DNA from: Variovorax paradoxus
GTDB taxonomy: Bacteria; Pseudomonadota; Gammaproteobacteria; Burkholderiales; Burkholderiaceae_C
NCBI RefSeq assembly: GCF_018614915.1
Contig: NZ_JAGGNU010000037.1
Location: forward strand, 1 to 47,143
DNA: 47,143 bases
Direction: 5' to 3'
Positions 15,968-25,260 of the stretch are shown here, piece by piece. Within the stretch, counting starts at the first letter, position 1, and each line of letters opens with the position of its first letter. The notes under the pieces were generated by a model that saw nothing but the letters and a program-made list of their open reading frames with translations, ran no database searches and was not told where the DNA came from. A program made the translations under genes and the position numbers.

Positions 15968-17581
15968 ATGAGTCGACGTTCTCAGGGCTCCATCTGGTTG
16001 GGCGCTGTTATCAGCGTTGGGGCCATGGTGACTGCTTGTGGTGGCGGTGGCGGTGGCGATGGTATCGCCGTACTTCCCGTCGCGCAGAACCCCGCACCCA
16101 CGTTCGCGAAGACCTGCGCAGATTTGTCCGGCAGCGCGCAAGCGCAAGAAAAGATCACCGCCGCGGAGGCCCTCCAGAACGGCTCCTTCCAAGCGTCCGC
16201 CAGCTCCACGGCACTTACCGGTCTACCGGAGTTCTGCCGCGTCGCGGCGACCCTCACGCCCACTCCGGACTCAAAAATTGACGTCGAGGTGTGGATGCCG
16301 AAGGATTGGAACGGGAGATTCCTGGGCACCGGGAATGACGGTTTCGCCGGCCGGATCGTCTACCAGGCACTGGCCGATGGTCTCAAGAGGGGCTTCGCTG
16401 TCGCGAATACCGATCTTGGAACATCCAATCGTGCTGCTCTCGTCGGGAGACCGGAGATGTGGATCGACTTCGGTCACCGGGCGACCCACCTCATGACCAC
16501 GTTCGGCAAGCGCGTCGTTAACACGCTCTACCAGAAAGCGCCGTCATATTCCTACTTCCACGGGTGCTCCACGGGAGGCGGACAGGGCTTCCACGAGGCG
16601 CAGCAGTATCCTGGCGACTACAACGGCATCGTGGCGGGCGCGCCTGGTCAATTCCGAACCGGCGTACACATAGGCATCCTGTGGAACTATCTCTCGACGC
16701 GTGGTGACCAGAACCTGCCCGCCGCCAAGCTCACACTTCTGAACAAGGGAGCGGTGGCCGCATGCGACAAGCTGGATGGCGTTGCGGACGGAATCATCGG
16801 TAGGCCGGACCTGTGCAAGTTCGATCCCGCTGTGCTGCAGTGCACCGGCGCCGATGACGACACATGCCTGACCGCGGCCCAGGTGAAGGGGGCGAAGCAG
16901 ATCTACGCCGGCGTGCTCCACAAGCTCACCGGACAGACTTACTATGATGGAATGATTCCTGGTTCGGAGACCGGCGGCTGGAACGTGGGTATCTCGCCGC
17001 CTTCAGCGACCAACGTGCCGTTGCCGCAGATCTTTCAAACCGTCTTTGGTCCGAGCTGGACGGCGGAGCAGTTCGACTTCGGCGCCGACATTGATACGAT
17101 GGATTGGGCACTCGGCCCGATGGTTAACGCGATGAGTCCCGATCTCAGCGCTTTTCAGAAAGCTGGAGGAAAGATCATCCATTGGCACGGTATGAGCGAC
17201 GGCGTTCTGGCATACACGATGTCCCAGAAGTACTGGGATTCGGTCAACAAGCAGATGCCTGGCGAGTCACAGAAGTTTGCACGCATGATCAGCGCGCCCG
17301 GGGTGAATCACTGCGGTGGCGGCGCGGGTCCGGATGCTTTCGGAGGCTTGCTGAGCCATCCCTTCGCCGGAGATCCGAAAAGGGATCTGTTGACGGCGGT
17401 TCAAGCGTGGGTCGAACAAGGGACTGCCCCGGACGGCCTCATCACGACGAAGTTCGTCAACGGCGACCAGAAGCAGGGAGTGCAGCTGACGCGGCCGCTG
17501 TGCGCATATCCGAACGTCCTCAGATACAACGGAACCGGCGATCCAAACGACGCAGCGAGCTTCACCTGCGGGGCCCCGTAG
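15968..17581 (+). CDS. Tannase/feruloyl esterase family lipoprotein
   Basis: A 537-aa alpha/beta hydrolase of the tannase/feruloyl esterase family, the usual length. The start at 15968 has a GAGGAG box and yields a lipoprotein signal ending MVTAC followed by six Gly; the open frame back to 15842 has no such features. The nucleophile is Ser201 in GCSTGGGQ, the probable Asp lies in HGMSDGVL and the probable His is His448 in NHCGGG. It differs from the 12481 gene in lacking the long C-terminal extension. It probably hydrolyses an aromatic or small-acid ester at the cell surface; the substrate is unknown. Confidence 0.93.
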   Translation: MSRRSQGSIWLGAVISVGAMVTACGGGGGGDGIAVLPVAQNPAPTFAKTCADLSGSAQAQEKITAAEALQNGSFQASASSTALTGLPEFCRVAATLTPTPDSKIDVEVWMPKDWNGRFLGTGNDGFAGRIVYQALADGLKRGFAVANTDLGTSNRAALVGRPEMWIDFGHRATHLMTTFGKRVVNTLYQKAPSYSYFHGCSTGGGQGFHEAQQYPGDYNGIVAGAPGQFRTGVHIGILWNYLSTRGDQNLPAAKLTLLNKGAVAACDKLDGVADGIIGRPDLCKFDPAVLQCTGADDDTCLTAAQVKGAKQIYAGVLHKLTGQTYYDGMIPGSETGGWNVGISPPSATNVPLPQIFQTVFGPSWTAEQFDFGADIDTMDWALGPMVNAMSPDLSAFQKAGGKIIHWHGMSDGVLAYTMSQKYWDSVNKQMPGESQKFARMISAPGVNHCGGGAGPDAFGGLLSHPFAGDPKRDLLTAVQAWVEQGTAPDGLITTKFVNGDQKQGVQLTRPLCAYPNVLRYNGTGDPNDAASFTCGAP

Positions 17582-17700
17582 CGGTTTCCAGACCCTCAGG
17601 TGACTGCCGCGCGGTGGGTGGCTCCAGAGCTCCAACCGCGAATTTGTCACCACGAGAACGCCTTGTGAATTACTCACTGGGCGAGCGCATTCGTCCTCGT

Positions 17701-17744
17701 GTATCGGTTCCTTTAATACCTGCAAACAAGCATTTGCGTTTTAC
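17701..17744 (+). promoter_or_regulatory. Promoter element GTATC-N9-AATACC-N18-TTTTAC (IOR gene)
   Basis: GTATC (17701-17705), nine nt, AATACC (17715-17720), eighteen nt, TTTTAC (17739-17744). The spacings equal those in front of 22848. The start codon is only 31 nt beyond TTTTAC, so the element must be at or near the promoter core. Confidence 0.55.
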
Positions 17745-17774
17745 AAACTGCAGGCGCCCCTGGAAACTGCGAGC

Positions 17775-20700
17775 ATGCCAAAGTTCACTGGAATGCCCGT
17801 TCCTCAACTCGCGATGGACGATGTCGTTGCTCAGCCTGAGCCGGTGCATGTCGTGTCCCTCGAGGATAAGTACCTCAAGCCGCGCGGGCGTGTGTTCATG
17901 ACGGGCACACAGGCGCTCGTGCGCCTGTTGCTTGCGCAAAAGCAGCGCGATGCCGCTGCCGGCCTCGATACAGGCGGTTTCGTTTCGGGCTATCGTGGAT
18001 CTCCGTTAGGCGCCGTAGACCAGGAACTGTGGAAGGCCCGCAAGCACCTGGAGGCGAACAGCATCCAATTTGTTCCGGGACTGAACGAGGAACTGGCCGC
18101 TACCGCAGTGTGGGGCACGCAGATGGTCAATCTCGATCCTGAGGCAACAGTCGACGGCGTGTTCGCGCTCTGGTACGGCAAGGGACCTGGCGTTGACCGT
18201 AGCGGGGACGTGTTCAAGCACGGCAATATCGCGGGATGCTCGAAGCACGGTGGTGTGCTCCTCGTGGCGGGCGATGATCACTCATGTAAGTCCTCGAGCC
18301 TTCCACACCAGAGTGAGCATGCGTTCATCGCGGCGATGGTTCCGGTGCTCAATCCCTCTGGCGTCCGGGAATTCATCGAATTCGGCCTGCATGGTTTTGC
18401 AATGTCGCGCTACTCCGGGTGCTGGGTGGGCTTCAAGTCCATCAGCGACACCATCGAGTCGTCGTCCTCCTTCGACATCGACCCGCTCGCTATCGACATC
18501 AAGGTTCCAGATTCGTACCCGATCCCTCCAGACGGTTTCCACATCCGCTGGCCCGATCCGCCACTCGAACAGGAGAATCGTTTGCAACGCGAGCGCCTGT
18601 ACGCATTGCTGGAGTACGTGCGCCTGAACCGACTGAACCGGCAGGACTGGCACGCACCCTGTGCAAAGCTCGGGATCGTCACCACCGGAAAGAGCTACCT
18701 CGATGTGCGCGAGGCGCTCGCCATGCTGGGTATCGACGAAGCTGGCGCGGTGTCGGCGGGACTTCGCCTCCTGAAGATCGGAGTACCCTGGCCGCTTGAG
18801 CCCCAGTGCATCCGCGTATTCGCGGAGGGCCTCGATGAAATCCTCGTCGTGGAGGAGAAACGCCAGATCATCGAATACCAGCTGAAGGAACAACTCTACA
18901 ACGCGCCGGCCAATTCCCGCCCGCGCGTGGTCGGCAAGTACGACGAAGCCGGTGAATGGGTGCAAGTGCCGCACGACGGCATCCTGCTCTCGCCCAATGG
19001 CGAACTGACGCCCGCCACCATCGCGAACGTCATCGCCGGGCGCATGGCCAAGGTGCTCGGCGCGGACAGGCTGGGCCCGCGGGCACGGGACTACCTTCTT
19101 CCGTGCACAGCGGCCGACGGCTTCACGAGAGCCGAGCCCGGAGCCCAGCAGCGGCTTCCCTACTTCTGCTCCGGGTGCCCCCACAACACCAGCACCAAGG
19201 TGCCCGAGGGCTCACGCGCCACAGCAGGCATCGGTTGCCACTACATGGCGCAGTGGATGAATCGGCGCACAGAGACCTTTACCCAGATGGGAGGCGAGGG
19301 GGTCACCTGGATCGGGCAGGCGCGGTTCACGAAGACGCCCCACGTGTTCGCCAATCTGGGTGACGGCACTTACATGCATTCAGGATCGCTCGCGATCCGG
19401 GCCGCGGTGGCCGCGGGAGTCAACATCACCTACAAGATCTTGGTGAACGACGCCGTGGCCATGACCGGCGGCCAGCCCGTGGAGGGCTCGCCGACAGTGC
19501 CGCAGATCGTCCAGCAGCTCGCGGCTGAAGGGGTGCAGCACTTGCACCTGGTCAGTGACGAGCCCCACCTGTACGAGGCCATGGAGGACATGCCGAAAGG
19601 CGTTGAGATCCATCACCGCAACACGATGGATGCTTTGCAGAGGCAGCTGCGCGAGATCAAGGGCGTATCCGCGATCGTGTACGCGCAGACGTGCGCAGCG
19701 GAGAAGCGCCGCCGGCGCAAGAAGAAGGCGCTTGCAGACCCGCCGAAGCGTGTCGTCATCAACGAAGAGGTGTGCGAGGGTTGCGGTGACTGCGGTGTCC
19801 AGAGCAACTGCGTATCGATCGTTCCGCTGGAGACCCCCCTTGGACGCAAGCGCATGATCGACCAGAGCTCGTGCAACAAGGACTTTTCGTGCGTGAACGG
19901 CTTCTGCCCCAGCTTCGTCACCGTGGAAGGCGGGTCATTGCGTAGACCGGGAAAGGCGATGGCGACCGTGCCCGCCAATCTGCCGCCGCCGAAGATCCCT
20001 TCACTCGAAGGTCCCCGTAACATCGTCATTACCGGCGTCGGCGGCACAGGCGTGGTTACGATTGGCGCGTTGCTCGGGATGGCGGCGCACATCGAAGGCA
20101 AGGGGGCGCTGGTGCTCGATATGGCCGGCCTGGCGCAGAAAGGCGGCGCCGTGATGTCTCACGTGCGCCTCGCCGCATCGCCGGCCGGTCTGCACGCGGC
20201 GCGCGTCGCGGCGCGACAAGCTGACGTGGTCCTCGGCTGCGACCTGATGGTGGCCGCTGGAAAGGACGCGGTGGCCACCATGGACACGCAACGCACGTTT
20301 GCCGTCATGAACATGGACGTCGCACCGACTGGCGCGTTCACGCAGGACCCGGATTGGCAAACATCTCCGGAGGCGATGTTGTCGCGCGTGCGCAAGGCTT
20401 CCTCCGCGTGTGAATCGTTGGATGCCACGTCGATTGCCACGGCGTTGATGGGCGATGCAGTCGCAACGAACGTGTTCCTGCTTGGTTACGCGTGGCAGCG
20501 CGGCTGGATTCCGCTCGGTGAGGACGCCCTGCAACAGGCGATCGTGCTCAACGGTGCCGCCGTGCCCATGAACGAGGCGGCGTTCGCCTGGGGCCGGCAG
20601 GCTGCGATCGATCTGCCTTCCGTCCGTGCCGCGGCTGGTCTGGAGAAAAGTGGCGTGGTGGTGGCCATGCCCCAGCGCACCCCGTCCCTGGAGGCGTTGA

Positions 20701-21347
20701 TCGCGGACCGTGCACAGCGGCTCGCGTCATACCAACACGCGGCATACGCAAGGCGCTATGAGAAGTACGTGCGGGAAATCGCGCATCTTGAGCAGCAGCG
20801 AACCGGCAGCGACCGGTTGGCCCGCGAAGTGGCGGTGAGCCTCTACAAGCTCATGGCCTACAAGGACGAATACGAGGTGGCGCGGCTGTACGTCGACACC
20901 GGCTTCTTCGACCGGGTCGCCCGGCAATTCGAAGGCGACTATGCGCTGCGGTTTCACCTCGCGCCGCCGCTGTTCTCGAAGAGAGACGCCGAAGGCCATC
21001 TCGTGAAGCGTGCGTACGGACCTTGGATCGCCACCGCGTACAAGATTCTCGCGAAAGCCAAGCGTCTGCGTGGCACGCCCCTTGACCTCTTTGGCTACAC
21101 CTCGGAGCGCAGGGCCGAGCGCGCCGCCATCGGTGAATTCGAAAACCTGATGCGTCGTGTCGCAAGTCAGCTCACGGGAGACAGTCGCCGGATCGCTCTT
21201 GAGCTCGCGCGACTGCCGCAATCCATACGCGGCTTCGGGCATGTCAAGGAGCGCAACCACCGGGCTGCAGCCGCCAAGCAGCAGCGTCTGCTCGCCGAAT
21301 TCGAACAAGCGACTCTTGCCCAGGATCGCCCTCTCATCGCCGCCTAA
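17775..21347 (+). CDS. Indolepyruvate:ferredoxin oxidoreductase, fused alpha/gamma form
   Basis: A 1190-aa single-chain 2-oxoacid:ferredoxin oxidoreductase of the type found in aerobic proteobacteria. It oxidatively decarboxylates aryl- or branched 2-oxo acids to acyl-CoA and reduces ferredoxin. In order: an N-terminal pyrimidine-binding domain (about 30-400, GLNEELAATAVWG), a thiamine-diphosphate domain with G529-D530-G531 and NDAVAMTGGQP, a cysteine cluster with CEGCGDCGVQSNC and SSCNKDFSC (about 665-705), a gamma domain opening GVGGTGVVTIGALLG (about 751), and a C-terminal DUF6537-like region. All expected Fe-S cysteines are present. It sits between a tannase-like esterase and a LeuB-type dehydrogenase, an unusual setting that suggests a role in breaking down the liberated acid. 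Confidence 0.95.
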   Translation: MPKFTGMPVPQLAMDDVVAQPEPVHVVSLEDKYLKPRGRVFMTGTQALVRLLLAQKQRDAAAGLDTGGFVSGYRGSPLGAVDQELWKARKHLEANSIQFVPGLNEELAATAVWGTQMVNLDPEATVDGVFALWYGKGPGVDRSGDVFKHGNIAGCSKHGGVLLVAGDDHSCKSSSLPHQSEHAFIAAMVPVLNPSGVREFIEFGLHGFAMSRYSGCWVGFKSISDTIESSSSFDIDPLAIDIKVPDSYPIPPDGFHIRWPDPPLEQENRLQRERLYALLEYVRLNRLNRQDWHAPCAKLGIVTTGKSYLDVREALAMLGIDEAGAVSAGLRLLKIGVPWPLEPQCIRVFAEGLDEILVVEEKRQIIEYQLKEQLYNAPANSRPRVVGKYDEAGEWVQVPHDGILLSPNGELTPATIANVIAGRMAKVLGADRLGPRARDYLLPCTAADGFTRAEPGAQQRLPYFCSGCPHNTSTKVPEGSRATAGIGCHYMAQWMNRRTETFTQMGGEGVTWIGQARFTKTPHVFANLGDGTYMHSGSLAIRAAVAAGVNITYKILVNDAVAMTGGQPVEGSPTVPQIVQQLAAEGVQHLHLVSDEPHLYEAMEDMPKGVEIHHRNTMDALQRQLREIKGVSAIVYAQTCAAEKRRRRKKKALADPPKRVVINEEVCEGCGDCGVQSNCVSIVPLETPLGRKRMIDQSSCNKDFSCVNGFCPSFVTVEGGSLRRPGKAMATVPANLPPPKIPSLEGPRNIVITGVGGTGVVTIGALLGMAAHIEGKGALVLDMAGLAQKGGAVMSHVRLAASPAGLHAARVAARQADVVLGCDLMVAAGKDAVATMDTQRTFAVMNMDVAPTGAFTQDPDWQTSPEAMLSRVRKASSACESLDATSIATALMGDAVATNVFLLGYAWQRGWIPLGEDALQQAIVLNGAAVPMNEAAFAWGRQAAIDLPSVRAAAGLEKSGVVVAMPQRTPSLEALIADRAQRLASYQHAAYARRYEKYVREIAHLEQQRTGSDRLAREVAVSLYKLMAYKDEYEVARLYVDTGFFDRVARQFEGDYALRFHLAPPLFSKRDAEGHLVKRAYGPWIATAYKILAKAKRLRGTPLDLFGYTSERRAERAAIGEFENLMRRVASQLTGDSRRIALELARLPQSIRGFGHVKERNHRAAAAKQQRLLAEFEQATLAQDRPLIAA

Positions 21348-21610
21348 GCTCACCTCTCTAGGACATCATGATCCAGTTGCTAGGCCTGAGCTTTGACGTC
21401 GGTCAGCGTTCGTGCTTAGGAAAGGTTCCAGGCGGCTTTTCCGAGGCGAACATCGCCGACCGCCTCGAATCGGAGTGCGAGCTTCCGATGGCAGGTACGC
21501 GCCGCTCGTGCTGCCCGCATCTCCGTGAAGCCCATCCTAGCTCGCCTTAGTGTCTTCTGACAACGGACAGCCAAGCTAATCTTTTGACAACACGACGAGG
21601 TTGAACATAT

Positions 21611-22696
21611 ATGAAAATCGCAATTCTTCCCGGTGACGGCATTGGTACTGAAATCGTTGATGAGGCGGTGCGGGTGCTCGGGGCGCTTGATCTTCGCTTC
21701 GAGATGGAGACAGAGCCCGTGGGCGGCGCAGCCTATGCCGTCTACGGCCACCCTCTTCCCGAGCGCACGCTCAAGCTCGCGCTCGAGGCAGATGCAGTCC
21801 TGTTTGGCGCCGTCGGTGACTACCGCTACGACACGCTGGAGCGCTCGCTTCGACCCGAGCAAGCGGTCCTCGGCTTGCGAAAGCACCTTGGGTTGTTTGC
21901 CAACCTGCGCCCGGCCCTGTGTTACGAGCAGCTCACGCACGCTTCCAGCCTCAAGCCGGAACTGGTCTCCGGGCTGGACATCCTGATCGTCCGTGAGCTC
22001 ACCGGCGATGTGTATTTCGGTCAGCCGAGAGGGCGCCGCACCGCGGTGGACGGCCACTTTCCGGGCAGCCTCGAGGGCTTCGACACGATGCGATACAGCA
22101 AGCCCGAGATCGAGCGCATCGCGCACGTTGCGTTCCGGGCTGCGAGCACCCGCGGCGGCAAGCTCACGAGCGTGGACAAGGCCAACGTGCTGGAGACCTT
22201 CCAACTCTGGCGCGACGTGGTGACGGAAGTCCATGCCCAATATCCGGACGTCGAACTCGAGCACATGTATGTGGACAACGCGGCGATGCAACTGGTGAAG
22301 GCGCCCAAGAAGCTGGACGTCCTCGTCACTGGCAACCTGTTCGGGGACATCCTCAGCGACGAGGCCGCCATGTTGACCGGCAGCATCGGCATGCTGCCGA
22401 GTGCCTCGCTTAATGAGTCGGGCAAGGGCTTGTACGAGCCCAGTCACGGTAGTGCCCCCGACATTGCCGGCAAGGGGGTCGCCAATCCGCTGGCGACGAT
22501 CCTTTCTGCGGCCATGATGCTTCGCCACTCATTGGATCAGCTGGACGCAGCCGAGCGCATCGAGCAGGCCGTCAAGACGGTGCTGTCCGCGGGACTGCGT
22601 ACGCCCGACATTTGGAGCGAAGGCACGAGGAAGGTCGGCACTCGCGAGATGGGCGACGCGATTGTTTCAGCGCTTGCCGGGAAGTTCGAAGCCTGA
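21611..22696 (+). CDS. leuB: 3-isopropylmalate dehydrogenase (LeuB) family
   Basis: A 361-aa NAD-dependent beta-decarboxylating dehydrogenase. Motifs: GDGIGTEI at the N-terminus, LGLFANLRPA, VRELTGDVYFG (LeuB-type substrate loop), VDKANVLE (catalytic Lys), DNAAMQL, GNLFGDILSDEAA (metal Asp residues) and PSHGSAPDIAGKG. The loop points to isopropylmalate dehydrogenase rather than tartrate or isocitrate dehydrogenase. No leuC, leuD or leuA is nearby; instead it follows the IOR gene after 263 nt. A catabolic paralogue acting on a 3-substituted malate, yielding a 2-oxo acid for IOR, is plausible. Biosynthetic LeuB remains possible. Confidence 0.9.
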   Translation: MKIAILPGDGIGTEIVDEAVRVLGALDLRFEMETEPVGGAAYAVYGHPLPERTLKLALEADAVLFGAVGDYRYDTLERSLRPEQAVLGLRKHLGLFANLRPALCYEQLTHASSLKPELVSGLDILIVRELTGDVYFGQPRGRRTAVDGHFPGSLEGFDTMRYSKPEIERIAHVAFRAASTRGGKLTSVDKANVLETFQLWRDVVTEVHAQYPDVELEHMYVDNAAMQLVKAPKKLDVLVTGNLFGDILSDEAAMLTGSIGMLPSASLNESGKGLYEPSHGSAPDIAGKGVANPLATILSAAMMLRHSLDQLDAAERIEQAVKTVLSAGLRTPDIWSEGTRKVGTREMGDAIVSALAGKFEA

Positions 22697-22702
22697 CCAA
22701 GT

Positions 22703-22747
22703 GGTATCGATTGAATCAATACTAGGCAGCGGAGTTTTCGCTTTTAC
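22703..22747 (+). promoter_or_regulatory. Promoter element GGTATC-N9-AATACT-N18-TTTTAC (fourth Bug gene)
   Basis: GTATC (22704-22708), nine nt, AATACT (22718-22723), eighteen nt, TTTTAC (22742-22747). It begins 7 nt after the leuB stop codon and lies about 100 nt before the Bug start, so the Bug-hydrolase pair can be transcribed on its own. Confidence 0.55.
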
Positions 22748-22847
22748 CCGTCTTGCGAGCCGTACGAGAATGCGCCAGCGTGCGTCGGCTTTAGGAACGG
22801 CCGAGAGCCGGCCCGGAGAATTCCGGAGTCAACAACAGGAGCCCCCC

Positions 22848-23843
22848 ATGGAGACAAGCATTCAACGTCGATTCATTGGTCGCATCGCGATCGCCTGCGG
22901 CCTGGCCGTCGCAGTTTCTGCGCCTGCAGCGCAGGCAGCATGGCCGGAGCAACCCATCAAATTCATCGTGCCGTTCCCGCCAGGACAGGCCACCGACATC
23001 TTTGCGCGTGCGCTGGCCGAGCACCTCGGAAAACGGCTCGGCCAGCCAGTCGTGGTCGACAACAGAGCTGGTGCCGGCGGCAATATCGGCTCCGAGGCCG
23101 TAGTTCGCTCGGCCCCGGATGGATACACGTTGCTGGTCGCTGGCAGCGCCATGGCCGTGAACCAGACGCTCTATTCGAACGTGCGCTTCGATCCCACAAA
23201 GGACTTGGTGGGAATATCGCTGATTGCCAAGGTACCGCTCGTGTTCCTTGCTACTGCGCAATCTGGCATCACCTCGATGAAGGATCTGGCCGCCAAGGCG
23301 AAGGATCAACCGGGCAAGCTGGTGTACGCCAGCGCAGGCATCGGCGGCACGCAACACCTCGCGGCCGAGATGTTCAAGTCAATGGCAGGCGTTTCCATCA
23401 CACACATCCCCTACAAGGGCAGTGGCCCTGCACAAGCCGACTTCCTAGGAAACCAGGTGCCGCTGATGGTGGACTCAGTGACCTCCGCGCTTCCGCATAT
23501 CGGATCCAAGCGCGCTGTTGCGCTGGCGGTCACTTCCGTCGCCCGATCCCCCCTGCTTCCGGACGTTCCAACTGTCTCCGAGTCAGGCGTACCAGGCGTG
23601 ACGAGCTTCGAGGCGGTCGGCTGGTTAGGCCTGATGGCGCCTCGCGGGACCTCGCCGAACGTGATCGCTCGTCTTCAGAAGGACGTGAACGAGATCCTCA
23701 AGGAGGAGTCGATGGTGCGCTTCATGAAAGAGCGCGGCGCCGACCCGGCGCCGACGACCGGCCCTGAGTTCGACGCCTTCGTTGCTTCTGAGATCACCAA
23801 GTGGGGCCGTATCGTGAAAGCGTCCGGCGCCAAGGCTGAATAG
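22848..23843 (+). CDS. Bug-type tripartite tricarboxylate transporter receptor (fourth)
   Basis: A 331-aa periplasmic Bug/TctC receptor. The start at 22848 has an ACAGGAG box and gives a signal peptide cleaved near AQAAWPEQ. Landmarks: QPIKFIVPFPPGQATD, NRAGAGGNIG, APDGYTLLV, HIPYKGSGPAQADFLGNQ and LLPDVPTVSESGVPG. The frame is open back to 22662, but that extension overlaps leuB and the promoter element and was not used. It is 9 nt ahead of the lipoprotein hydrolase gene, so the two form an operon. Confidence 0.94.
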   Translation: METSIQRRFIGRIAIACGLAVAVSAPAAQAAWPEQPIKFIVPFPPGQATDIFARALAEHLGKRLGQPVVVDNRAGAGGNIGSEAVVRSAPDGYTLLVAGSAMAVNQTLYSNVRFDPTKDLVGISLIAKVPLVFLATAQSGITSMKDLAAKAKDQPGKLVYASAGIGGTQHLAAEMFKSMAGVSITHIPYKGSGPAQADFLGNQVPLMVDSVTSALPHIGSKRAVALAVTSVARSPLLPDVPTVSESGVPGVTSFEAVGWLGLMAPRGTSPNVIARLQKDVNEILKEESMVRFMKERGADPAPTTGPEFDAFVASEITKWGRIVKASGAKAE

Positions 23844-23852
23844 GAGGACAAC

Positions 23853-24884
23853 GTGCGAAAGTCCTGCGTCCTTATCTTCGGTCTTTTGCTCGCGCTCGGC
23901 GGATGCTCGTCTGTAGGCCGACTCGAAGTCGCCCAGGTTGGAAGTTTCCACGTGGGCGGTCGACCGGTTACTCTCTCCGGCCTGCCCCAACGAGAGCTGG
24001 TTCCCACGCCCGGCGCACCGGCCATCAAGGTCGATCCCAACGGGGATTTCGAGGTTGAGGCCATGTACGTCAGGTACACGCGGCTGCTCCAGCCGCGTGC
24101 CGCCTATCCGCTGCTTCTATGGCATGGGGGAGGGCTGACCGGCGTTAGCTTCGAAACCAAGCCTGACGGACAACCTGGGTGGGAAGACTTCTTCCTGAAG
24201 GCGGGCCACTCTGTCTACGTCAGTGATTCCGTCGAACGTGGTCGCGCATCCTGGGCAAGGTACCCGGAAATCTTCAAGACCGAACCCTTCTTCCGGTCCA
24301 AGAAGGAAGCCTGGGAACTGTTTCGCATCGGGGCGGCGGGGTCCTACGCCACTGACCCGTCGCGGCGCCAAGCGCTGCCCGGTAGCCAGTTTCCCGTCGG
24401 ATCCTTCGACCAGTTCATGAAGCAGGGTGTCCCGCGCTGGTCCACGAACGACGCAGCGACGCAGGCTGCCTACAACGAATACGTCTCCAAGGTCTGTCCG
24501 TGTGTAATCCTCGTGCATAGCCAAGGCGCCAACTTCGCCTACGAAGCCGCGCTCGCATATCCCAACAAGGTGAAGGCGTTGGTTCTCGTCGAGCCGACCG
24601 GCAGCCCGGACCCGGCTAAGACGGATTTCGCCAAACTGAGGAACACTCCAATGCTCTGGGTCTGGGCAGACAACACAGAGAAGTACGCACTCTGGCAAAC
24701 GCTCGTCGCCCGACAGGAGAAGTTCCGCGAAGGTGTGAAGGCTGCTGGCGGCGTCGCTGATCTGGTGCAGCTGCCGGCAGTCGGCATCCGGGGTAACTCG
24801 CACATGATGATGATGGACAGAAACTCGGACGCCATCGCACAGTTGATCCAAGGGTGGATAGATAAGCATGGACTGATGCGATAG
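23853..24884 (+). CDS. Lipoprotein alpha/beta hydrolase (esterase-like)
   Basis: A 343-aa secreted hydrolase with a lipoprotein signal (lipobox LGGC, residues 15-18). The nucleophile is Ser223 in HSQGA; LLLWHGGGLTG (about residue 86) forms an oxyanion-type loop, and a His candidate lies in GNSHMMMMD near the C-terminus. The N-terminal string RLEVAQVGSFHVGGR recurs in a gene fragment at 25421, showing that a paralogue once lay nearby. Coupled to a Bug receptor, it probably releases an acid from an ester outside the cell (inference). Confidence 0.85.
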   Translation: MRKSCVLIFGLLLALGGCSSVGRLEVAQVGSFHVGGRPVTLSGLPQRELVPTPGAPAIKVDPNGDFEVEAMYVRYTRLLQPRAAYPLLLWHGGGLTGVSFETKPDGQPGWEDFFLKAGHSVYVSDSVERGRASWARYPEIFKTEPFFRSKKEAWELFRIGAAGSYATDPSRRQALPGSQFPVGSFDQFMKQGVPRWSTNDAATQAAYNEYVSKVCPCVILVHSQGANFAYEAALAYPNKVKALVLVEPTGSPDPAKTDFAKLRNTPMLWVWADNTEKYALWQTLVARQEKFREGVKAAGGVADLVQLPAVGIRGNSHMMMMDRNSDAIAQLIQGWIDKHGLMR

Positions 24885-24944
24885 GTCGGTGAACGCGAGG
24901 GGCGCTTGAGACGCGATGCCGGAACTCACGGCGGGGGCAGCACG

Positions 24945-25260
24945 ATGATGGGTGCCAAGGCGGAGCGCAGGAGCGGAATGTCCTACTCGTTCAGCCTTGA
25001 AGGCCAAATTCCCTGAGATTACCTGCTGCGAGCCGTCTCACTTCCTCGATCTGAGCGAGCTGTGCGAGCACGTCGCTTCCTTCTACAGTCACGCTGGCGT
25101 CCGTTGATTGACCCGGAGCTAATGATCCGAATGATGGTCATTGGCTACTGCTTCGGCATCCGCTCGGAGAGGTGGCTGTGCGAGGAGGTACACTTGAAGC
25201 TCGCTTACTGCTGGTTCGGCGCCTCGCCCCGGAGCAACGCGTGCCTGACAACACGACCTT
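24945..25260 (+). pseudogene. Remnant of an IS1182-family transposase (N-terminal third)
   Basis: Joined frames read MMGAKAERRSGMSYSFSLEGQIP, stop (25014-25016), DYLLRAV, then FLDLSELCEHVASFYSHAG, then RPLIDPELMIRMMVIGYC and FGIRSERWLCEEVHLKLAY, then RLAPEQRVPDNTTFS. This is the N-terminal part of IS1182-type DDE transposases (DPELMIRMLVIGYCFGIRSERRLCEEVHLNLAY..VPDHSTFS). One stop and about three frameshifts (near 25035, 25085 and 25215) disable it. It ends abruptly at about 25260, where IS66-like coding sequence begins. Confidence 0.75.

Noticed and set aside
21348..21610. Small gene between the IOR and leuB genes (open frame 21368-21550)
   Set aside because: No ribosome-binding site, no recognisable motif, Cys/Arg-rich random-looking translation.
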